A stretch of DNA of 64,000 nucleotides from Paragemmobacter kunshanensis (GTDB lineage Bacteria > Pseudomonadota > Alphaproteobacteria > Rhodobacterales > Rhodobacteraceae), in assembly GCF_011059185.1 (NCBI RefSeq), contig NZ_JAALFE010000018.1, positions 21,308 to 85,307 of the forward strand, written 5' to 3'. Position 1 is the stretch's first letter; every line of letters begins with the position of its first letter. A program made the position numbers and the translations under genes. The notes beneath the pieces are model-generated. The model searched no databases. It saw nothing but the letters and a program-made list of their open reading frames with translations, and was not told where the DNA came from. Of this stretch, positions 61,541-64,000 are shown piece by piece.

Positions 61541-63736
61541 ATGGCGCGTAGGAAGAGCGAATTCGGTCCGAACCTCAGGAGTGTCCTTCAGGGCGCCCCG
61601 GCAACGCTGGTCCGGCAGTTTCTCGCCAGCTTCAAGCGGCCCGACGAAACTCTGCTCGCCCCGCCGGAAATCACGGAGGCCATGACCGAGGATCAGTGCA
61701 AGGCAGCGCTGAGCGCATACCTGCTTTCGGAAGACAAGGAGATCATCGGGCTACTCGAGGGTATCGCCAGCGCTCTGCTCGACATGGGCCAGGACAAGGG
61801 CGCGACCTCGCTCGACACGGTTGCGGGGCAGCGGCTGCAGAATGTCGACCACGACCAGTACGAAGCCCAGCCTGACCCGCTGTGCCGAAGCATCTGGATG
61901 CGTACGGTCTTTCCGATGCATTTTCACGACGCCCAGAGTTTCTACGCCGCGCGGCGCTATCGAGAGCGGCGGACGTACTACACATGCTGCGAGGTGGACT
62001 TCGACCACGCGTCTGTCGCCGACGCAGACGGAATCCCTGAGGCGAAGCTCTGTAACGCACTTCAGGCGGCGCTGGGACTGAAAGGCAAGGTCACGGCGTC
62101 CATCCTCGAATTGCCCGAGACCGCCAACTACCCACCGTCCTTCATGGTAGCCCTTCGCCATCCCGGGCCATTGTCGAGTATCGACAATCATCGCGAGGAA
62201 GGGGGCTGGACGGTCCACTACTATAGGCCGTCGCATGAGGCAGTCCTCATCTACACGCCCCAGCTGAAGAAGATTGAGGTCGCATCTGCCAGCAGCGAGG
62301 TTCGCGAAGTAACCTCGAAAGTCTTCGCCGAGGTGGTACTTGGGCGCCCGCCATCGGCCAAGCCCCTCACCCGCCGAGAGTTCAACCTTGAACGCTTCAG
62401 ATCATCTTTTGGCTTGGACCGCCCGGCGTTCGACGATGTGGAGATCACTCTGGCCTCGGTCGTCGAGGCCGAGGTGCGCCTCGGTTCGTGGGGCCGGCGG
62501 CTGAACATCAAGGTGACCATTGAGGACAAGATGGAGGACGTAATCCGGCAATACGTCTCCAATTCATCCACCCTGATCCGGAGTTTCGGCTTTACAAAGA
62601 TCGTCATCGCAATCGGCTACACACGTCGATCAGACGGCAAGAAAGGAACCTTTCGGGTCTCGATCTCGGGTGGCAGCAGTTCGGACGTTCAGAGCATTCG
62701 CGATCCCTTCCTGCGGGACCTCGGGTTCCGACTGCTGGAACACTGGGAACTTACGCAGGGTCTTCGGGCCCTCACCGAAGACGAACGGGCACGTTGGTTC
62801 GGTTTTCTGTTGTCGCTATACGACCTGCCTGGCGACACAGTCGCGGGTTCGTTCTTCGCCTCCGCGGGCGTCGACCCGGCGCGTCTGATGAGTGCCAGAT
62901 TGATAGCCCGAAACGGACGACAGGTGATAGGGTTGGCCGAGGATGACGGTGAGGTTGTGGAGGTTGAGCAGGAATCGGGTCCAGAGCCTGGGACGGTTCG
63001 GCAAACCGGTTCTTTTGGTGAAGAGGACGGATTGCGTCTCGACACCAATGCGATCGAATACGGGATTGATCGAGCATGGCTCGCCGAAACCATCCTCAAA
63101 GCGCTAGCTGGCTCTCTCCGCATTAGGAACATCGAAACCGTCAACGAGTTCCTCGTCGCGTTTGGGCGGATGGCACTGGGTGATCGAACACTCCCGCTCT
63201 ACCTGGCGCGCCGCCTTGCCGATCCAAAGGTCCGCGACGCTGTCGAGAATGCGCTTCGTTCGCGGCACACGGCGGGTCCCGGTCTCGTGCTCGCCGTTTC
63301 CGATGAGCCGCCACAATTCCTCGGGCCGAATGTCGTTATCGCTCTGCGCGACCTCCTGCTCAAAGACGGAAGCCTCGGAGATCTGGACAGAGAGGAAATG
63401 GCCCGGCGCTTCGAGGCCAACCGAACGCTCGCGGTGTCCGCTCAGGTCGCTCAAGTCTTGCGACACAAGCCCACCTCCGGGACGCTGATCATCCCGGGTC
63501 TCGAGCCGCTGACGCTCGACGGCGCACTTCAGGTTCAGCTCTTTGAGCGACTGGTCGAAGCGGCGAAAGATGGAACTGGCCAGCGGCTGACCAAGGTCCT
63601 CATGGACGGGATGGGATCCGACAATCCAAAGCAGCTGTTCTCTTCCGGCGCATGGGCGAAGGTACATCCGAGGTACATCCGACAAGGCTCGAGCAACCGA
63701 TACTGGCGTCTGGGCGAGAGGACCGACGTCGCGTGA
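61541..63736 (+). CDS. Large hypothetical protein of unknown family
   Basis: A 731-aa soluble protein I cannot place in a known family. No membrane segment, signal peptide or P-loop is seen. Residues 1-110 are mostly helical. Residues 120-230 are mixed, with YYTCCEVDFDHASV and VHYYRPSHEAVLIYTP. The centre (250-420) is rich in beta strands and charged. The last 90 residues (LAVSAQVAQVLRHKPTSG, KVLMDGMGSDNPKQLF, RYIRQGSSNRYWRLG) look like a helical DNA-binding-type end. ATG 61541 is used. It is divergent from the recombinase cassette and carried on the same island, so it may be cargo. Confidence 0.75.
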   Translation: MARRKSEFGPNLRSVLQGAPATLVRQFLASFKRPDETLLAPPEITEAMTEDQCKAALSAYLLSEDKEIIGLLEGIASALLDMGQDKGATSLDTVAGQRLQNVDHDQYEAQPDPLCRSIWMRTVFPMHFHDAQSFYAARRYRERRTYYTCCEVDFDHASVADADGIPEAKLCNALQAALGLKGKVTASILELPETANYPPSFMVALRHPGPLSSIDNHREEGGWTVHYYRPSHEAVLIYTPQLKKIEVASASSEVREVTSKVFAEVVLGRPPSAKPLTRREFNLERFRSSFGLDRPAFDDVEITLASVVEAEVRLGSWGRRLNIKVTIEDKMEDVIRQYVSNSSTLIRSFGFTKIVIAIGYTRRSDGKKGTFRVSISGGSSSDVQSIRDPFLRDLGFRLLEHWELTQGLRALTEDERARWFGFLLSLYDLPGDTVAGSFFASAGVDPARLMSARLIARNGRQVIGLAEDDGEVVEVEQESGPEPGTVRQTGSFGEEDGLRLDTNAIEYGIDRAWLAETILKALAGSLRIRNIETVNEFLVAFGRMALGDRTLPLYLARRLADPKVRDAVENALRSRHTAGPGLVLAVSDEPPQFLGPNVVIALRDLLLKDGSLGDLDREEMARRFEANRTLAVSAQVAQVLRHKPTSGTLIIPGLEPLTLDGALQVQLFERLVEAAKDGTGQRLTKVLMDGMGSDNPKQLFSSGAWAKVHPRYIRQGSSNRYWRLGERTDVA

Positions 63737-63818
63737 TCTAGAGTTCATCTAGGGTTTCGAGCGGGACGGTCTAACAGAGCGCTGATTAATGGAAGGGCTC
63801 CACACAGAGGAGCTTTTC

Positions 63819-64000
63819 ATGCCGACTCCCTTCCCCTCGCGCCAGGCAGCCCAGACGAGCTGGTCCGGCGCCGCGAACACCAAGCCCACCGCCTCGAACT
63901 CGGAATGGCGCTGCACGCGCTGTGACAAGCTGCTCGGCGTCTGCCGGGACGGCCGCATGCACCTGCGCTTCGCGCGGGGGCACGAGTATCTCGTGGGCTT
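63819..64000 (+). CDS. Com-like zinc-finger protein, truncated by the window end
   Basis: The visible 60 residues start MPTPFPSRQAAQTSWSG and contain WRCTRCDKLLGVCRDGRMHLRFARGHEYLVG. The CxxC followed by DKLLG is like the Mu-type translational regulator Com, which binds zinc with two CxxC pairs; the second pair would lie beyond the window. AGGAG lies 7 bases before ATG 63819. In phages Com controls mom expression. Here the downstream gene is not visible. Confidence 0.55.
   Translation, partial: MPTPFPSRQAAQTSWSGAANTKPTASNSEWRCTRCDKLLGVCRDGRMHLRFARGHEYLVG

Overview
The window is GC-rich bacterial chromosome that reads as an alphaproteobacterium of the Rhodobacteraceae (Rhodobacter/Paracoccus/Gemmobacter type). 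Four things point there: the ctaC-ctaB-coxF-ctaG-ctaE-surf1-thrC gene order, adjacent phr-cfa-trgA-trgB genes, a permuted two-piece tmRNA whose tag reads ANDNRAPVALAA, and short hairpin-rich intergenic elements. Genes are densely packed, and many neighbours overlap by 1-10 bases (ATGA, GTGA, TGATG junctions).

Core region, 1-49,273. Positions 1-6,741 hold a sugar or sugar-acid uptake locus: an SMP-30/gluconolactonase, two LacI-type regulators and a three-gene ABC importer preceded by two palindromic operators. Then come tRNA-Glu(TTC), pxpABC (5-oxoprolinase) with a glycerate kinase, a phospholipase D-like/EEP pair, tex, a 140-bp tandem hairpin repeat and tldD. Positions 17,621-25,115 carry cytochrome oxidase subunits II and III with their assembly factors, then thrC, an M16 peptidase and a GNAT acetyltransferase. 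Next are an MBL-fold protein, an FAD-linked dehydrogenase, twin-hairpin repeats and ssrA. Positions 28,175-41,079 hold a polyamine-type binding protein, an AcuI-like reductase, a class V aminotransferase, a photolyase/cfa/trgAB block with look-alike ECF-type promoters, a sugar oxidoreductase/isomerase pair, a GntR regulator and a class III aminotransferase. A three-gene operon of two small exported proteins and a membrane-bound LuxR-type protein follows, then an NCS2 purine permease, cysK, an MscS channel, an AlaX-type editing protein and tRNA-Ser(GGA).

Accessory region, 49,274-64,000. Beyond tRNA-Ser the sequence changes character: lower GC, accessory genes and no housekeeping functions. It looks like a genomic island that runs off the end of the window. 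On the minus strand a Phd-type antitoxin is followed by a type I restriction-modification operon, hsdM-hsdS-[ATPase-HNH nuclease]-hsdR, and a GIY-YIG/DUF4357 protein. The ATPase/HNH pair resembles PtuA/PtuB of the Septu anti-phage system. It sits between hsdS and hsdR with ATGA overlaps at every junction, the position that the anticodon nuclease gene prrC occupies in EcoprrI. Upstream on the same strand is a four-gene serine-recombinase cassette (67-aa protein, DUF2924 protein, recombinase, HTH-like protein), also ATGA-coupled. Divergent from it is a 731-aa protein I cannot assign, then the start of a Com-like zinc-finger protein cut by the window edge. The nested Septu-in-RM operon, the unassigned 731-aa protein and the three structured intergenic repeat families are the most interesting items.
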